Notes: generated by a model from the letters alone, not told the origin. Positions 1 to 8,522 are shown, numbered from the stretch's first letter. The stretch: DNA of 64,000 nucleotides from PALSA-505 sp036501145 (GCA_036501145.1 DASYAV010000162.1:4060-68059), one strand, 5' to 3'. Program-made: numbers and translations.

Positions 1-1235
1 ATGAGCAGGGCGAACGCCCAGTAGGGGAAGTCCACGGGCAGCATCAGCATGCCGATGAAGCTGCCGCCGAACACCACCATCCCGGCCGAGGCGATACCCC
101 GGGTGCCGAACCGGTCGGACAGCCACCCGGAGGCCGGCCCGGCCAGCAGCATGCCGAAGGTCAGCGGCAGCAGGAAGATGCCGGCCCACAGCGGCGTGTC
201 GCTGTAGGTGTAGCCGTGCAGCGGCAGCCAGATGCCCTGCAGCCAGATGATCAGCATGAACTGCAGCCCGCCCCGGGCGATGGCCACCGCCAGCCCGGCC
301 ACGTTGCCGGCGGTGAACGCCCGGATCCGGAACAGCCCGAGCTGGAACATCGGCTCGGCCACCCGCAGTTCGATGAACACGAACGCGGCCAGCAGCAGCA
401 CGCCGCCGATCAGCAGGCCGGCCACCGTCGGGGTGGTCCAGCTCATGCTCTGCCGCCCGGACGGCTGGATCCCCTCGGTGACGCCGATCAGCACCGCACC
501 CAGGCCGACGGCGAAGGTGATGTTGCCCCACCAGTCGATCCGGCCCGGCTGCCGCAGCCCGGTGTCCCGCAGCTTCCAGTACGCCCACAGCGTCCCGTAC
601 ACGCCGACCGGCACGTTCACCCAGAACACCGCCCGCCAGTCCAGCGCGGCCAGCAGGCCACCGGCGACCAGCCCGATGAACTGCCCGGCGATCGCCGCGA
701 TCTGGTTGACGCCGAGCGCGAACCCGCGCTGGCTGGACGGGAACGCGTCGGTCAGGATGGCGGCCGAGTTGGCCTGCAGCATCGATCCGCCGAGCGCCTG
801 CAGCACCCGCCAGCCGATCAGCCACATCGCGCCGTGCCCGCCGAGGAACGGGTCGAACGACAGCAGGATCGACGCCGCGGTGAACACCGCGAACCCGGCG
901 TTGTAGATCTTCACCCGGCCGAACATGTCGCCGAACCGGCCCACGGTGACCACCAGCACCGCCTGGACCAGCCGGTATCCCATGATCATCCACAGCAGGT
1001 AGATGATGTTGCCCGGCGCCAGCGGGTCCAGGTGGATGCCGCGGAAGATGGCCGGCATCGCGATGATGACGATCGACCCGTCCACGGTGGACATGAACAC
1101 GCCGGCGGTCGTGTTGGCCAGCGCCACCCACTTGTACCGCTCGTCCGGCGGCCGCGTCTTCGCCTCGCGCCGGGCCGTCTTTCGCTGGCCGCTGTCGCGC
1201 CTGGCCCCGCCCGGGGGTAGCTTCGGGGCCCGCAT
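1..1235 (-). CDS. MFS drug exporter, DHA2/EmrB type (C-terminus cut by window edge)
   Basis: Inner-membrane major facilitator, probably a proton-driven multidrug exporter. Reading the minus strand gives a basic N-terminus (RRDSGQRKTARREAKTRPP) followed by the DHA2 start of helix 1 (MSTVDGSIVIIAMPAI). A GRFGDMFGR loop-2/3 motif and a DWRAVFWVNVPVG segment follow, both typical of the 14-helix EmrB/QacA group. At least 11 helices fit before the sequence leaves the window at base 1, so the C-terminus is missing. The ATG shares one base with the TGA of the upstream MarR gene, which implies a translationally coupled operon in which the regulator controls its exporter. The substrate cannot be told from sequence. 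Confidence 0.9.
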   Translation of the reverse strand, partial: MRAPKLPPGGARRDSGQRKTARREAKTRPPDERYKWVALANTTAGVFMSTVDGSIVIIAMPAIFRGIHLDPLAPGNIIYLLWMIMGYRLVQAVLVVTVGRFGDMFGRVKIYNAGFAVFTAASILLSFDPFLGGHGAMWLIGWRVLQALGGSMLQANSAAILTDAFPSSQRGFALGVNQIAAIAGQFIGLVAGGLLAALDWRAVFWVNVPVGVYGTLWAYWKLRDTGLRQPGRIDWWGNITFAVGLGAVLIGVTEGIQPSGRQSMSWTTPTVAGLLIGGVLLLAAFVFIELRVAEPMFQLGLFRIRAFTAGNVAGLAVAIARGGLQFMLIIWLQGIWLPLHGYTYSDTPLWAGIFLLPLTFGMLLAGPASGWLSDRFGTRGIASAGMVVFGGSFIGMLMLPVDFPYWAFALL

Positions 1236-1666
1236 CAGATGCGCTGCGCCAGGCGCTCGATCAGCGGCGTCGACGCGCTCAGCTGCCCCAGCTCGGCCGG
1301 TGTGAACTCGGCCTCCAGCGCCCGGGCCAGGTGATCGGTCTTGGCGTGCCGGCGGGTGCGCAGCAGCCGCCGCCCCGCGTCGGTGACCGAGATGACCGCG
1401 CGCCTGCCGTCGCCCGGATCCGGCCGCCGCCCGACCACGCCGCGCGCCTCGAGTGCGGCCAGCGTCGCCCCCATCGACTGCGGGCTGATCTGCTCCACCC
1501 GGGCCAGCGCGCTCGCCGTGGTCGGCCCGCCGCGGTCCAGTCGCGCCAGCGCCGAGATTTCCGGCATTGTGAGCCCGTCCTCCGTCCGCACCTGGCGCAT
1601 CCGCCGCATCAGCAGCCCGACGGCCACCCGCAGCGCCCCGGCGATCTCATTGGCATCCGGCTCCAT
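1235..1666 (-). CDS. MarR-family transcriptional regulator
   Basis: A 143-residue winged-helix regulator. The helix-turn-helix lies around residues 35-75 (TASALARVEQISPQSMGATL) and is followed by a wing with the family DPGDGRRAVISVTDAGRRLL pattern. MarR proteins bind DNA as dimers and usually repress an adjacent exporter until a small phenolic ligand binds. Here the gene is first in a two-gene operon with the MFS exporter, with a 1-base stop/start overlap. A TTAAG-N5-CTTAA inverted repeat just upstream is a plausible operator, so autoregulation is likely. Confidence 0.9.
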   Translation of the reverse strand: MEPDANEIAGALRVAVGLLMRRMRQVRTEDGLTMPEISALARLDRGGPTTASALARVEQISPQSMGATLAALEARGVVGRRPDPGDGRRAVISVTDAGRRLLRTRRHAKTDHLARALEAEFTPAELGQLSASTPLIERLAQRI

Positions 1667-1683
1667 GCCGCCAGGCTAATCTA

Positions 1684-1698
1684 TTAAGCTCCCCTTAA
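1684..1698. promoter_or_regulatory. Inverted repeat upstream of marR, candidate operator
   Basis: A perfect TTAAG-CTCCC-CTTAA palindrome sits about 18 bases before the marR ATG, in one of the few AT-rich spots nearby. Size and position fit a MarR-dimer operator overlapping the promoter of the marR-MFS operon. The assignment is inferred from position only. Confidence 0.45.
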
Positions 1699-1721
1699 GA
1701 GATTTCTCCGCGGAACGCAAA

Positions 1722-1801
1722 GGTCAAAACGATCTGCGCTGTGGCGGGGTACTGGGCGGGTGAAGGGTCGAAACGACCTGGGCTGCGGCGGTGCTGGGCG
1801 G
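1722..1801. repeat. Two imperfect tandem ~37-bp repeats between operons
   Basis: Units at 1722-1759 and 1766-1801 align well: each starts GGTC(a/g)AAACGA(t/c)CTG and ends with CTGGGCGG. The second unit contains a perfect GGTCG-AAA-CGACC palindrome (1766-1778). The pair lies between the start of marR and the end of the CoA-transferase operon. It could be a double regulator site, or a decayed transcription end for the operon to the right. Confidence 0.5.
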
Positions 1802-1816
1802 TGGCCGGGGGACCGG

Positions 1817-2452
1817 TCAGAGCCCGGCGCGCAACGGCGGCTCGGTCTTCGCCCTGACCTCGTCCTCGGTGACCCCGGGGGCGAGTTCCCGCAGCACCAG
1901 GCCGTCCGGCGTGACGTCGATGACGGCCAGGTCGGTGATGATCCGCTGCACGCAGGCCTTCCCGGTCAGCGGCAGCGAGCAGTCCGAGACGATCTTCGCG
2001 CTGCCGTCCTTGGCCACGTGCTCCATCATGACCAGCACCCGCTTGGCCCCGTGCACCAGGTCCATGGCCCCGCCCATGCCCTTGACCACCTTGCCGGGGA
2101 TCATCCAGTTGGCCAGGTCGCCGCCGGCCGAGACCTGCATGGCGCCGAGCACGGCCACGTCGATGTGCCCGCCGCGGATCATCCCGAAGCTCGCCGAGGA
2201 GTCGAAGAACGACGCGCCGGGCAGGATCGTCACGGTCTCCTTGCCCGCGTTGATCAGGTCCGGGTCCACCTCAGCCTCCACCGGGTAGGGCCCGACGCCA
2301 AGCACGCCGTTCTCGCTCTGCAGCACCACCGACACGCCGCCGGGAATGTAGTTGGGCACCAGCGTCGGCAGCCCGATGCCGAGGTTCACGTACGACCCGT
2401 CGGGCAGTTCCCTGGCCACCCGGGCGGCCATCTCGTTCCGGGTCAGCGCCAT
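1817..2452 (-). CDS. 3-oxoacid CoA-transferase subunit B
   Basis: The beta chain of a class I CoA-transferase (succinyl-CoA:3-ketoacid or 3-oxoadipate type), 211 residues, the usual length. The LQSENGVLGVGP segment carries the Glu of the family's active-site SENG motif, which forms the glutamyl-CoA intermediate. NLGIGLPTLVPNYIP and GGHIDVAVLGAMQVS are also family hallmarks. The ATG overlaps the subunit A stop by one base (TGATG), as expected for subunits made in equal amounts. The enzyme moves CoA from succinyl-CoA to acetoacetate or 3-oxoadipate. Which substrate is used cannot be read here, because no aromatic-pathway genes lie nearby. Confidence 0.93.
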   Translation of the reverse strand: MALTRNEMAARVARELPDGSYVNLGIGLPTLVPNYIPGGVSVVLQSENGVLGVGPYPVEAEVDPDLINAGKETVTILPGASFFDSSASFGMIRGGHIDVAVLGAMQVSAGGDLANWMIPGKVVKGMGGAMDLVHGAKRVLVMMEHVAKDGSAKIVSDCSLPLTGKACVQRIITDLAVIDVTPDGLVLRELAPGVTEDEVRAKTEPPLRAGL

Positions 2453-3198
2453 CAGCTTCGCACCGTCCGCTTCTCGATCCGCTTGCCTTCGCTGCCCACC
2501 TCGACCACCCGCTGCACGAACACACCGGGCGTGTGGACCGAGTCCGGGTCCAGTTCGCCCGGCTCGACCAGTTCCTCGACCTCGGCGATGGTGACCCGCC
2601 CGGCCGCCGCGCACAGCGGGTTGAAGTTGCGCGCGCTGCGGTTGAACACCAGGTTGCCGTGCCGGTCCCCGCGCGCCGCCCGGACCAGCCCGAAGTCGCA
2701 CACGATGGCCTGCTCGAGCACGTACTCCTGCCCGCCGAACTCGCGGGTCTCCTTGGCCGGGGAGGCCTTCGCGATGCCGCCGGCGCCGTCGTACCGCCAT
2801 GGCAGCCCGCCCTCGGCGACCATCGTGCCCACCCCGGCCAGTGTGTAGAACGCGGGAATCCCGGATCCGCCGGCCCGCAGCCGCTCGGCCAGCGTGCCCT
2901 GCGGCACCAGTTCGACCTCGACCTCGCCGCCGAGGAACTGCCGCTCGAACTCCTTGTTCTCCCCGACGTAGGAGGCGGTGGTGCGGGCGATCCGCTTGGC
3001 CCGCAGCAGCTGCCCGAGACCCCAGTCGTCCACGCCGCAGTTGTTGCTGACCGTGGCCAGGCCGGTGGTACCGCGCTCCAGCAGCGCCGCGATCAGCGCG
3101 ATCGGCACCCCGCACAGCCCGAATCCACCCACGGCCAGGCTGGCGCCGTCCGGGATGTCGGCGACCGCCTCGGCCGCCGATGCGATCACCTTGTCCAT
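2452..3198 (-). CDS. 3-oxoacid CoA-transferase subunit A
   Basis: The alpha chain, 248 residues. The start at 3198 (MDKVIASAAEAVADIPDGAS) is preferred over an upstream in-frame start because it matches the usual N-terminus. The CoA-binding glycine-rich region GGFGLCGVPIALI follows, then SNNCGVDDWGLGQLL and YVGENKEFERQFLGGEVEVELVPQGTLAERLRAGG, all typical of SCOT/PcaI alpha subunits. It is the first gene of a two-gene operon with the beta subunit and together they form the active heterotetramer. No regulator gene lies alongside. Confidence 0.93.
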   Translation of the reverse strand: MDKVIASAAEAVADIPDGASLAVGGFGLCGVPIALIAALLERGTTGLATVSNNCGVDDWGLGQLLRAKRIARTTASYVGENKEFERQFLGGEVEVELVPQGTLAERLRAGGSGIPAFYTLAGVGTMVAEGGLPWRYDGAGGIAKASPAKETREFGGQEYVLEQAIVCDFGLVRAARGDRHGNLVFNRSARNFNPLCAAAGRVTIAEVEELVEPGELDPDSVHTPGVFVQRVVEVGSEGKRIEKRTVRS

Positions 3199-3423
3199 GC
3201 CGACACGGTAGCGGGTGGCCGCCGCCGCGGCGAGTGGCGGGTACGGCCCGCGAGCCAGGGCTTTCCCGCCCCGGGGAACACCCGTGGTTTTGCTGATGAA
3301 CGGCTGCGCCCGGCCCATGGCGCACGAACCATGACGGCCGGCCGGAAATTGCCGAATCCGGGGGCTGACTCCGCACGCCCTTCCCCGAGGCGTCGCATCA
3401 TGGAGGGCGGGAAGGATTCCGGA

Positions 3424-3960
3424 ATGGTGCGGGCATCGGATGCCGACCGCGAGCGCACGGTCGTCATGCTCAAGGGCGCGTTCGTTCAGGGCCGGCTGGC
3501 CAAGGACGAGTTCGACGCGCGCATCGGCCTGGCGCTCGCCGCCCGCACGGACGCGGAACTCACGCCGCTCGGCGCCGATATCCCGGCCGGGCCCGCCGCC
3601 GTCCCGGCGCCGCGGGGGCGGATGAGCAGCCCGGCCAGGTGGTGCGCGGCCGGCAGCCTCACCCCGGCCATCCTGGCCGTGGGTTTCGTCGTCGTCTCAC
3701 TGCCCCGCGATAGCGGATACGGGGCGCTGGTCTTCGCGATCGCGTTCATCTACTTCGTCCGCTGGCTGGCCGTCGGGGCCGACATGCTCTGGGAGTGGCA
3801 CTGTCTGTCGGTGCCCGGGGCGGGCATGTGCGTGCGGTGCGCGCACTCCGCCGCGGCTCACCGCACGCCAGCGTCCTGCCGGGCCAGGCAGGGCTCGCTG
3901 CCGGGGTGGAGCCGGTGCGCCTGCCCCGGCTACCTTCCGCCCGGCGTCTCCCCCGCGTGA
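3424..3960 (+). CDS. DUF1707 (SHOCT-like) domain membrane protein
   Basis: The N-terminus is a textbook DUF1707 domain: MVRASDADRERTVVMLKGAFVQGRL followed by a KDEFDARIGLALAARTDAEL stretch and a LGADIP end. The domain is common in actinobacteria as a short helical module attached to membrane segments. A hydrophobic region follows (ILAVGFVVVSLP, then ALVFAIAFIYFVRWLAVGADML), suggesting two membrane helices. The Cys-rich tail is unlike typical homologues. The ATG at 3424 has a GAAGGA site 7 bases upstream; an in-frame ATG at 3400 is possible. Function is unknown. Confidence 0.72.
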   Translation: MVRASDADRERTVVMLKGAFVQGRLAKDEFDARIGLALAARTDAELTPLGADIPAGPAAVPAPRGRMSSPARWCAAGSLTPAILAVGFVVVSLPRDSGYGALVFAIAFIYFVRWLAVGADMLWEWHCLSVPGAGMCVRCAHSAAAHRTPASCRARQGSLPGWSRCACPGYLPPGVSPA

Positions 3961-3979
3961 GTTTTGAATAAGTCTGCTC
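3959..3979 (+). repeat. Half copy of the palindromic repeat seen at 43.3 and 44.6 kb
   Basis: The stretch GAGTTTTGAATAAGTCTG, beginning at the DUF1707 stop codon and ending about 15 bases before the asparaginase ATG, matches the right arm of the element at 43368-43383 (GAGTTTGAATGAGTCT) with one insertion and one change. No left arm is visible upstream. It could be a degenerate remnant or a shared promoter element. Confidence 0.4.
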
Positions 3980-3993
3980 GTAACCTCTGGGCT

Positions 3994-4932
3994 ATGACGC
4001 CAGTAATGATCGCCAGTGAACGCGGTGAGGTCGGGCTGCCGGCGGGCATCGACCTGCTTCGTGCCGGGGGCAGCGCCATGGACGCGGTCGAGGCGGCTAT
4101 CCGGGTGGTGGAGGCCAACGAGGCCGACCACTACGTCGGGGTGGGCGGCCTGCCGAACCTGCTCGGGGTGGTGGAGCTCGACGCGTCGATCATGGACGGG
4201 GCGACCCGCCGTGCCGGGGCGGTGGCCGCGGTCACAGGCTTCCCGCACCCGATCTCGATCGCCCGCGCGGTGGCCGAGCGGCTGCCACAGCACCTGCTGC
4301 TGGTCGGGGCGGGCGCGGAACGCTTCGCCGACGAGGCCGGCATCGACCGCGGCCCGACGCTGACCGACGAGGCCAGGAAAATGTGGCAGGACGGCCTGGA
4401 CCCTGCGGTGCTGGACGACATCGAGAAGGTACGCGGACCGGGCGAGGTCGCGTACCGGCGTGAGGTGCTCAAGCGGATCGCGCAGATGCCGCCGCCCGAC
4501 GGGCCGTGGGGCACGGTCAACGTGCTCGCCCTGGATGCGGCGGGCAACCTTGCGGTCGGCGTGAGCACCAGCGGCTACCCCTGGAAATACCCGGGGCGGG
4601 TCGGCGACTCGGCGGTCATCGGCGCCGGGAACTACTGCGACAACCGGGTCGGCGGCGCCGCCTGCACCGGCCGCGGCGAGCTGGCCATCTGTGCCACCAC
4701 CGCACGGTCGGTGCTGCATGCGCTGGGCGGCTCCGGTGACCCGGCGCAGGCATGCGTCACGGCCCTGACCGAGACCCTTGACCTGCCCGACGATTTCCGC
4801 TCTGGCCTGCAGGCCCTGTGCCTCACCCCGGACGGCCGCCACGGCGGAGCCTCCACCAGGGGCGACGCCACCTACACCGTGATGACGGCCGAGGACGAGA
4901 CCTTCCGCACCCAGCAGCGCAGGCCGGTGTAA
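3994..4932 (+). CDS. Ntn-hydrolase asparaginase (N4-GlcNAc-asparaginase / asparaginase 2 family)
   Basis: A 312-residue self-processing hydrolase. The precursor is expected to cut itself before the Thr of DGPWGTVNVLALD (about residue 168), making that Thr the catalytic nucleophile. LALDAAGNLAVGVSTSG, PGRVGDSAVIGAGNYCD and ACTGRGELAI are family hallmarks that build the substrate pocket. The N-terminal GIDLLRAGGSAMDAVEAAIRVVE is also characteristic. The family hydrolyses asparagine, beta-aspartyl peptides or glycosylasparagine, and the precise substrate is open. The ATG at 3994 is chosen over an in-frame TTG at 3964 because MTPVMIASERG matches the family start. Confidence 0.88.
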   Translation: MTPVMIASERGEVGLPAGIDLLRAGGSAMDAVEAAIRVVEANEADHYVGVGGLPNLLGVVELDASIMDGATRRAGAVAAVTGFPHPISIARAVAERLPQHLLLVGAGAERFADEAGIDRGPTLTDEARKMWQDGLDPAVLDDIEKVRGPGEVAYRREVLKRIAQMPPPDGPWGTVNVLALDAAGNLAVGVSTSGYPWKYPGRVGDSAVIGAGNYCDNRVGGAACTGRGELAICATTARSVLHALGGSGDPAQACVTALTETLDLPDDFRSGLQALCLTPDGRHGGASTRGDATYTVMTAEDETFRTQQRRPV

Positions 4933-4969
4933 GGCCGTCCTGCCCGCCTGCTGGACGGCACGGGTGACG

Positions 4970-5314
4970 TCATGCCAGCCCTTCGGCCGTGCGCTGCCGC
5001 CGGCCGAGCCGGTCGGCCGCGATGGCCGCGTTGTGCTGCAGCCGTGCCACTTCGGCGGCGAGCCGGTCGCCGCCGCTCGGGGTGAGCCGGTAGTAGCGGC
5101 GCAGCCGGCCCTCCACCACCTCCTCCCGGTCCACCTCGGCGAGGCCCTCGGCGACGACCCGGTCCAGCGCGGCGTAGAGCGTTCCTGCCCTGAGCCTGAC
5201 CCGGCCGCCGGATATCCGCTCGACATCGGTGATGATCCCGTAGCCGTGCTGCGGCCCCTCCGCCAGCGCGGTCAGCAGGAGAAACGTTGGCTCATGCAGC
5301 GGACGGTCACTCAT
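4970..5314 (-). CDS. PadR-family transcriptional regulator
   Basis: A compact 114-residue PadR winged helix. EPTFLLLTALAEGPQHGYGI and RLRAGTLYAALDRVVAEGLAEV form the recognition region, followed by a short C-terminal helix (LAAEVARLQHNAAIAADRL). Proteins of this size (PadR-s2) usually repress a neighbouring gene and release DNA on ligand or stress. The target may be the gene itself or the dehydrogenase behind it, because both share the AT-rich region at 5315-5372. Start chosen at MSDRPLHEPTF. Confidence 0.88.
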   Translation of the reverse strand: MSDRPLHEPTFLLLTALAEGPQHGYGIITDVERISGGRVRLRAGTLYAALDRVVAEGLAEVDREEVVEGRLRRYYRLTPSGGDRLAAEVARLQHNAAIAADRLGRRQRTAEGLA

Positions 5315-5320
5315 GCCGTC

Positions 5321-5347
5321 GTTATATAACGTCAATCGATATATAGC
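5321..5347. promoter_or_regulatory. AT-rich palindromic region, candidate PadR operator
   Basis: A perfect GTTATATAAC palindrome (5321-5330) followed by GATATATAG (5339-5347) stands out in GC-rich DNA directly upstream of the padR ATG. Outer TATAT/ATATA arms around a central segment fit a PadR dimer site overlapping the promoter. Binding is inferred. Confidence 0.5.
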
Positions 5348-5372
5348 AAGCCCCGGGTACCAGCCCAGGCGG

Positions 5373-6422
5373 CTAGTAACCGGCCGTCCTGTCGTAGACG
5401 TTGCGCAGCGGCTGCCCGGCCAGCCAGCGCCGCAGGTTGCCGCAGAACAGCTCGGTGATCAGTTCGTTCTCGGCCGGGACGATGGACGCCGAGTGCGGGG
5501 AGATGACCACGTTGGGCAGCTCCCACAGCGGTGAGCCCGCGGGCAGCGGCTCGGTGGCGAACACGTCGAGGAAGGCGCCGCCCAGGTGCCCGCCGCGCAG
5601 CGCGTCCACCATCGCGTCCTCGTCCACCACCGGCCCGCGGCTGACGTTGACCAGCACCGCGCCGGGCTGCATCAGCGCGAGCTGGCGGCGCCCGATGAGC
5701 CCCCTGGTCTGCTCGGTCAGCGGGCAGGCCAGCACCACCGCGTCCACCCCGGGCAGTGCCTCGTCGAGCCGGTCGGCCGCCAGGTAGCTGGTCACGCCGG
5801 GCACGTCGTAGCGGCGGCCGCCGCGGCCGGCCCCGCAGACCTCGACGCCGACCGCGGCCAGCAGCCCGGCCACCTGCCGCCCGATGCCGCCCAGCCCGAC
5901 CAGCAGCACCCGGCGGCCGGCCAGCTGACCGCCAGCGTGCTGCTCCCACTGCCGCCGCGCCTGCCGGGCGGCCAGCGCCGGCATGTCCTTGGCGAAATAC
6001 AGCAGGCCGAGCAGCACGTACTCGGCCAGCGGCGTGCCGTGCACCCCGGCCGCCGTGGTGATCATCAGGTCAGAGCCGGCCAGCCCGGTCCGCTGCAGGA
6101 ACCCGCCCAGCCCGGCGCTGGTCCCCTGGACCCAGCGCAGCCGGGGGCAGTTACGCGGCATCCCGGCCGGGTCCTGCCAGTCGAAGTCGAAGCTGACGTC
6201 GGCCTGCGCGCGCAGCGCGGCCCACCGGCGCAGGCCGTCCTCCGGCAGGGCGCGCGGCGCCCCGGTGTGGTCGGCCAGGTAGCGTGGCTCGGGCAGCAGG
6301 GCCGGCTCGTACAGCGCTGACACGCGTGGGTCGACGGCCTCGATCCGCGCTACGTACCCGGGCTCCAGCGGTGACGCGATCAGCACCCGAACGGATCCGG
6401 TCACCGGCGTAGGGTATGACAT
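5373..6422 (-). CDS. D-isomer-specific 2-hydroxyacid dehydrogenase
   Basis: A 349-residue NAD(P)-dependent 2-oxoacid reductase of the phosphoglycerate/glyoxylate dehydrogenase superfamily. The Rossmann motif is VLLVGLGGIGRQVAGLL. The catalytic Arg lies in VLVNVSRGPVVDEDAM, the Glu in LDVFATEPLP and the His in VVISPHSAS, so the catalytic set is complete. Its substrate is unknown. The start at 6422 (MSYPTPVTGSVRVLIASP) is supported by the normal spacing to the domain. It faces away from the Gfo/Idh/MocA gene, with only about 30 bases between the two starts, so they may share a promoter region and a sugar or hydroxyacid pathway. Confidence 0.9.
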   Translation of the reverse strand: MSYPTPVTGSVRVLIASPLEPGYVARIEAVDPRVSALYEPALLPEPRYLADHTGAPRALPEDGLRRWAALRAQADVSFDFDWQDPAGMPRNCPRLRWVQGTSAGLGGFLQRTGLAGSDLMITTAAGVHGTPLAEYVLLGLLYFAKDMPALAARQARRQWEQHAGGQLAGRRVLLVGLGGIGRQVAGLLAAVGVEVCGAGRGGRRYDVPGVTSYLAADRLDEALPGVDAVVLACPLTEQTRGLIGRRQLALMQPGAVLVNVSRGPVVDEDAMVDALRGGHLGGAFLDVFATEPLPAGSPLWELPNVVISPHSASIVPAENELITELFCGNLRRWLAGQPLRNVYDRTAGY

Positions 6423-6453
6423 TGCTTGCCGGCAACCGAACCCGAGGTGGCAC

Positions 6454-7440
6454 ATGATCGCACGCGGTGACCACGGAGCCCCGGTGCGCTGGGGGATCAT
6501 CGGCACCGCCAACATCGCCCGGGCCCAGTTCCTGCCCGCGCTGCGGCTGGCCGGCGGCGTCGCGGCCGCGGTGGCCAGCCGGGAACTGCCCCGCGCCGAG
6601 GAGTTCGCGGGCGCCAACGCGGCAGGCCGCGCGGTGGCCGGCTACCAGGCGCTGATCGAGGACCCCGGCGTGGACGCGCTGTACAACGCACTGCCCAACG
6701 CGCTGCACGCCGAATGGACGATCCGCGCCCTGGAAGCGGGCAAACCGGTGCTGTGTGAGAAGCCGCTGACCGGCACGCTCGCCGACACCGAGCGGGTGCT
6801 CGCCGCCGCGCAGCGGACCGGCACCCCGCTCTGGGAGGCCTTCGTCTTCCCCTTCCAGCAGCAGTTCCGGCACGTCAGGGAGCTGCTCGAGGACGGGGTG
6901 ATCGGCGAGCTGACCGAGATCAAGTCCAACTTCCACTTCACCGTGAGCAAGCCGGACAACATCCGGCTCTCCCGGGAGCTGGCGGGCGGCGCGCTGAACG
7001 ACGTCGGCTGCTATCCGGTGCGGCTGGCCCAGGAGCTCTTCGGGCCGCACGAGAGCGCCTGGGCCCGCGCCGTCATGGGCGGTCAGGGCGTCGACGTGGA
7101 CACCTGGGGGGTGCTCGGCTATCCGGGCGGGCGCCGGCTGATGCTGTCGGCCGGGATGGTCCGCGGCTACGACACGTTCGCCAGGCTCGAGGGCAGCAGC
7201 GGCCAGATCCACCTGACCAACCCGTTCCATCCCGGCCCGGGCGACACCTACCGGGTGATCGCCACCGGGAGCAAACCGCGCTGCTTCGCCGCCGCCTGCG
7301 ACGAGCCGTCGTTCACCGCGGCCCTGCGGCACATCAACGCCGTGCTCAGCGGCGGCGAGGAGCCCCGGATGCTGGCGGTGGACACTTCGCTGCCCACCGC
7401 CCGTGCCCTGCACGACCTGGCCCAGGCGTTCAGCACGTAA
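6454..7440 (+). CDS. Gfo/Idh/MocA-family NAD(P)-dependent oxidoreductase
   Basis: A 328-residue sugar or polyol dehydrogenase-like protein. The N-terminal Rossmann fold starts RWGIIGTANIARAQFLPAL. VDALYNALPNALHAEWTIRALEAGKPVLCEKPLTG carries the EKP motif whose Lys takes part in catalysis. The C-terminal half (FHFTVSKPDNIRLSRELAGGALNDVGCYPV) is the usual substrate and dimer domain. The sugar or cyclitol substrate cannot be assigned. The next gene, a sigma factor, begins 10 bases after its stop, so the two may be co-transcribed. Confidence 0.92.
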   Translation: MIARGDHGAPVRWGIIGTANIARAQFLPALRLAGGVAAAVASRELPRAEEFAGANAAGRAVAGYQALIEDPGVDALYNALPNALHAEWTIRALEAGKPVLCEKPLTGTLADTERVLAAAQRTGTPLWEAFVFPFQQQFRHVRELLEDGVIGELTEIKSNFHFTVSKPDNIRLSRELAGGALNDVGCYPVRLAQELFGPHESAWARAVMGGQGVDVDTWGVLGYPGGRRLMLSAGMVRGYDTFARLEGSSGQIHLTNPFHPGPGDTYRVIATGSKPRCFAAACDEPSFTAALRHINAVLSGGEEPRMLAVDTSLPTARALHDLAQAFST

Positions 7441-7450
7441 GCTCCGGCGG

Positions 7451-8422
7451 GTGGGGCCAGCTGACGACTTCGCCACCCGGGCCGAGGCGCACCGCCGCGA
7501 GCTGCGGGTGCACTGCTACCGGCTGACCGGGAGCTTCGACGAGGCCGAGGACCTGGTGCAGGAGACGCTGCTGCGCGCCTGGCGCAGCCGCGGCCAGCTC
7601 CGCGAGGACGCCAGCCTGCGCGCCTGGCTCTACAAGATCGCCACCAGCACCTGCCTGGACTTCCTGCGCCGGCTCGACCGCCGCCCGCGTGCCTACACGC
7701 CGGTGCCGGGCATGGACCACGGCGGCGGGCCGCCGCCGGACTTCCTGGAGTGGCTGCAGCCCTTCCCCGACACGCTGCTCGCCACCGAGCGGCCGGACGA
7801 GGAGACGGTCGCGCGGGAAACCATCGAGCTCGTCTTCCTCACCGCGATCCAGCACCTCACCCCGCAGCAGCGCGCGGTGTTCGTGTTCCGCGACGTTCTC
7901 GGCTGGTCGGCGGCGCAGACCGCGGCCGCGATGGAGATGACCGTCGCGTCGGTGAACAGCGCGCTGCAGCGGGCCAAGCCGAGCCTGCGCCGGCACCTGC
8001 CCGCCGACCGCACGCAGTGGCGGGCCGACGGGCCCACGGCCGGCGAGCGCGAACTGCTCGACCGGTACCTCGCGGTGTCGGCCAGCGGCGACCCGGCGGC
8101 GATCGCCGGCCTGCTCACCAGCGACGTCGTGCTGACCATGCCGCCGAACCCGTTCTGGTTCACCTCCCGCGAGGCGATGCTGGCGTTCATCAGGACCAGC
8201 CTCGACCCGGCGTCGCCGGCCTACTTCGGGCAGTGGAAGCACCTGCCCACGACGGCCAACCGGATGCCCGCGGTGGCCGGCTATGTGCGCCGCCCGGGCA
8301 CCACGATCTTCCGCGCCCAGAACCTCGACGTGCTGCGCGTGCGGGACGGCCGGATCGCCGGGATCACCACGTTCGAGCCGCACCTGCTCGCCGCGTTCGG
8401 GCTGCCGCCGGTGCTCCGTTAA
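7451..8422 (+). CDS. SnoaL-tailed sigma-70 family sigma factor (SigX5/TIGR02960-like)
   Basis: A 323-residue ECF-type sigma factor. Region 2 reads CYRLTGSFDEAEDLVQETLLRAWRS; region 4 reads LTPQQRAVFVFRDVLGWSAAQTAAAMEMT with the helix-turn-helix after it. From about residue 200 the protein continues into a SnoaL/NTF2-like domain (LLDRYLAVSASGDPAAIAGLLTSDVVLTMPP). Length and layout match the TIGR02960 group, where the tail is thought to control the sigma factor in place of a separate anti-sigma. The start is the GTG at 7451. The SDR behind it is a likely target or partner. Confidence 0.88.
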   Translation: MGPADDFATRAEAHRRELRVHCYRLTGSFDEAEDLVQETLLRAWRSRGQLREDASLRAWLYKIATSTCLDFLRRLDRRPRAYTPVPGMDHGGGPPPDFLEWLQPFPDTLLATERPDEETVARETIELVFLTAIQHLTPQQRAVFVFRDVLGWSAAQTAAAMEMTVASVNSALQRAKPSLRRHLPADRTQWRADGPTAGERELLDRYLAVSASGDPAAIAGLLTSDVVLTMPPNPFWFTSREAMLAFIRTSLDPASPAYFGQWKHLPTTANRMPAVAGYVRRPGTTIFRAQNLDVLRVRDGRIAGITTFEPHLLAAFGLPPVLR

Positions 8423-8522
8423 GAAAATTCTCCCGGCGACCCGATGAGTGGCCGCGGCACCGTACGTCCTATGCGCACCGACGGCGTGCACGGGCACGCC
8501 AGGACTACCCAGGGAGATGACC

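Noticed and set aside
216..1220. Long plus-strand open frames opposite the MFS exporter
   Set aside because: Composition is His/Pro/Gln/Arg-rich and featureless, while the minus strand reads a full DHA2 transporter.
3186..3473. Minus-strand open frame upstream of the CoA-transferase as a small gene
   Set aside because: It overlaps the real N-terminus and RBS of the DUF1707 gene, has no motif and no ribosome site; best read as a shadow.
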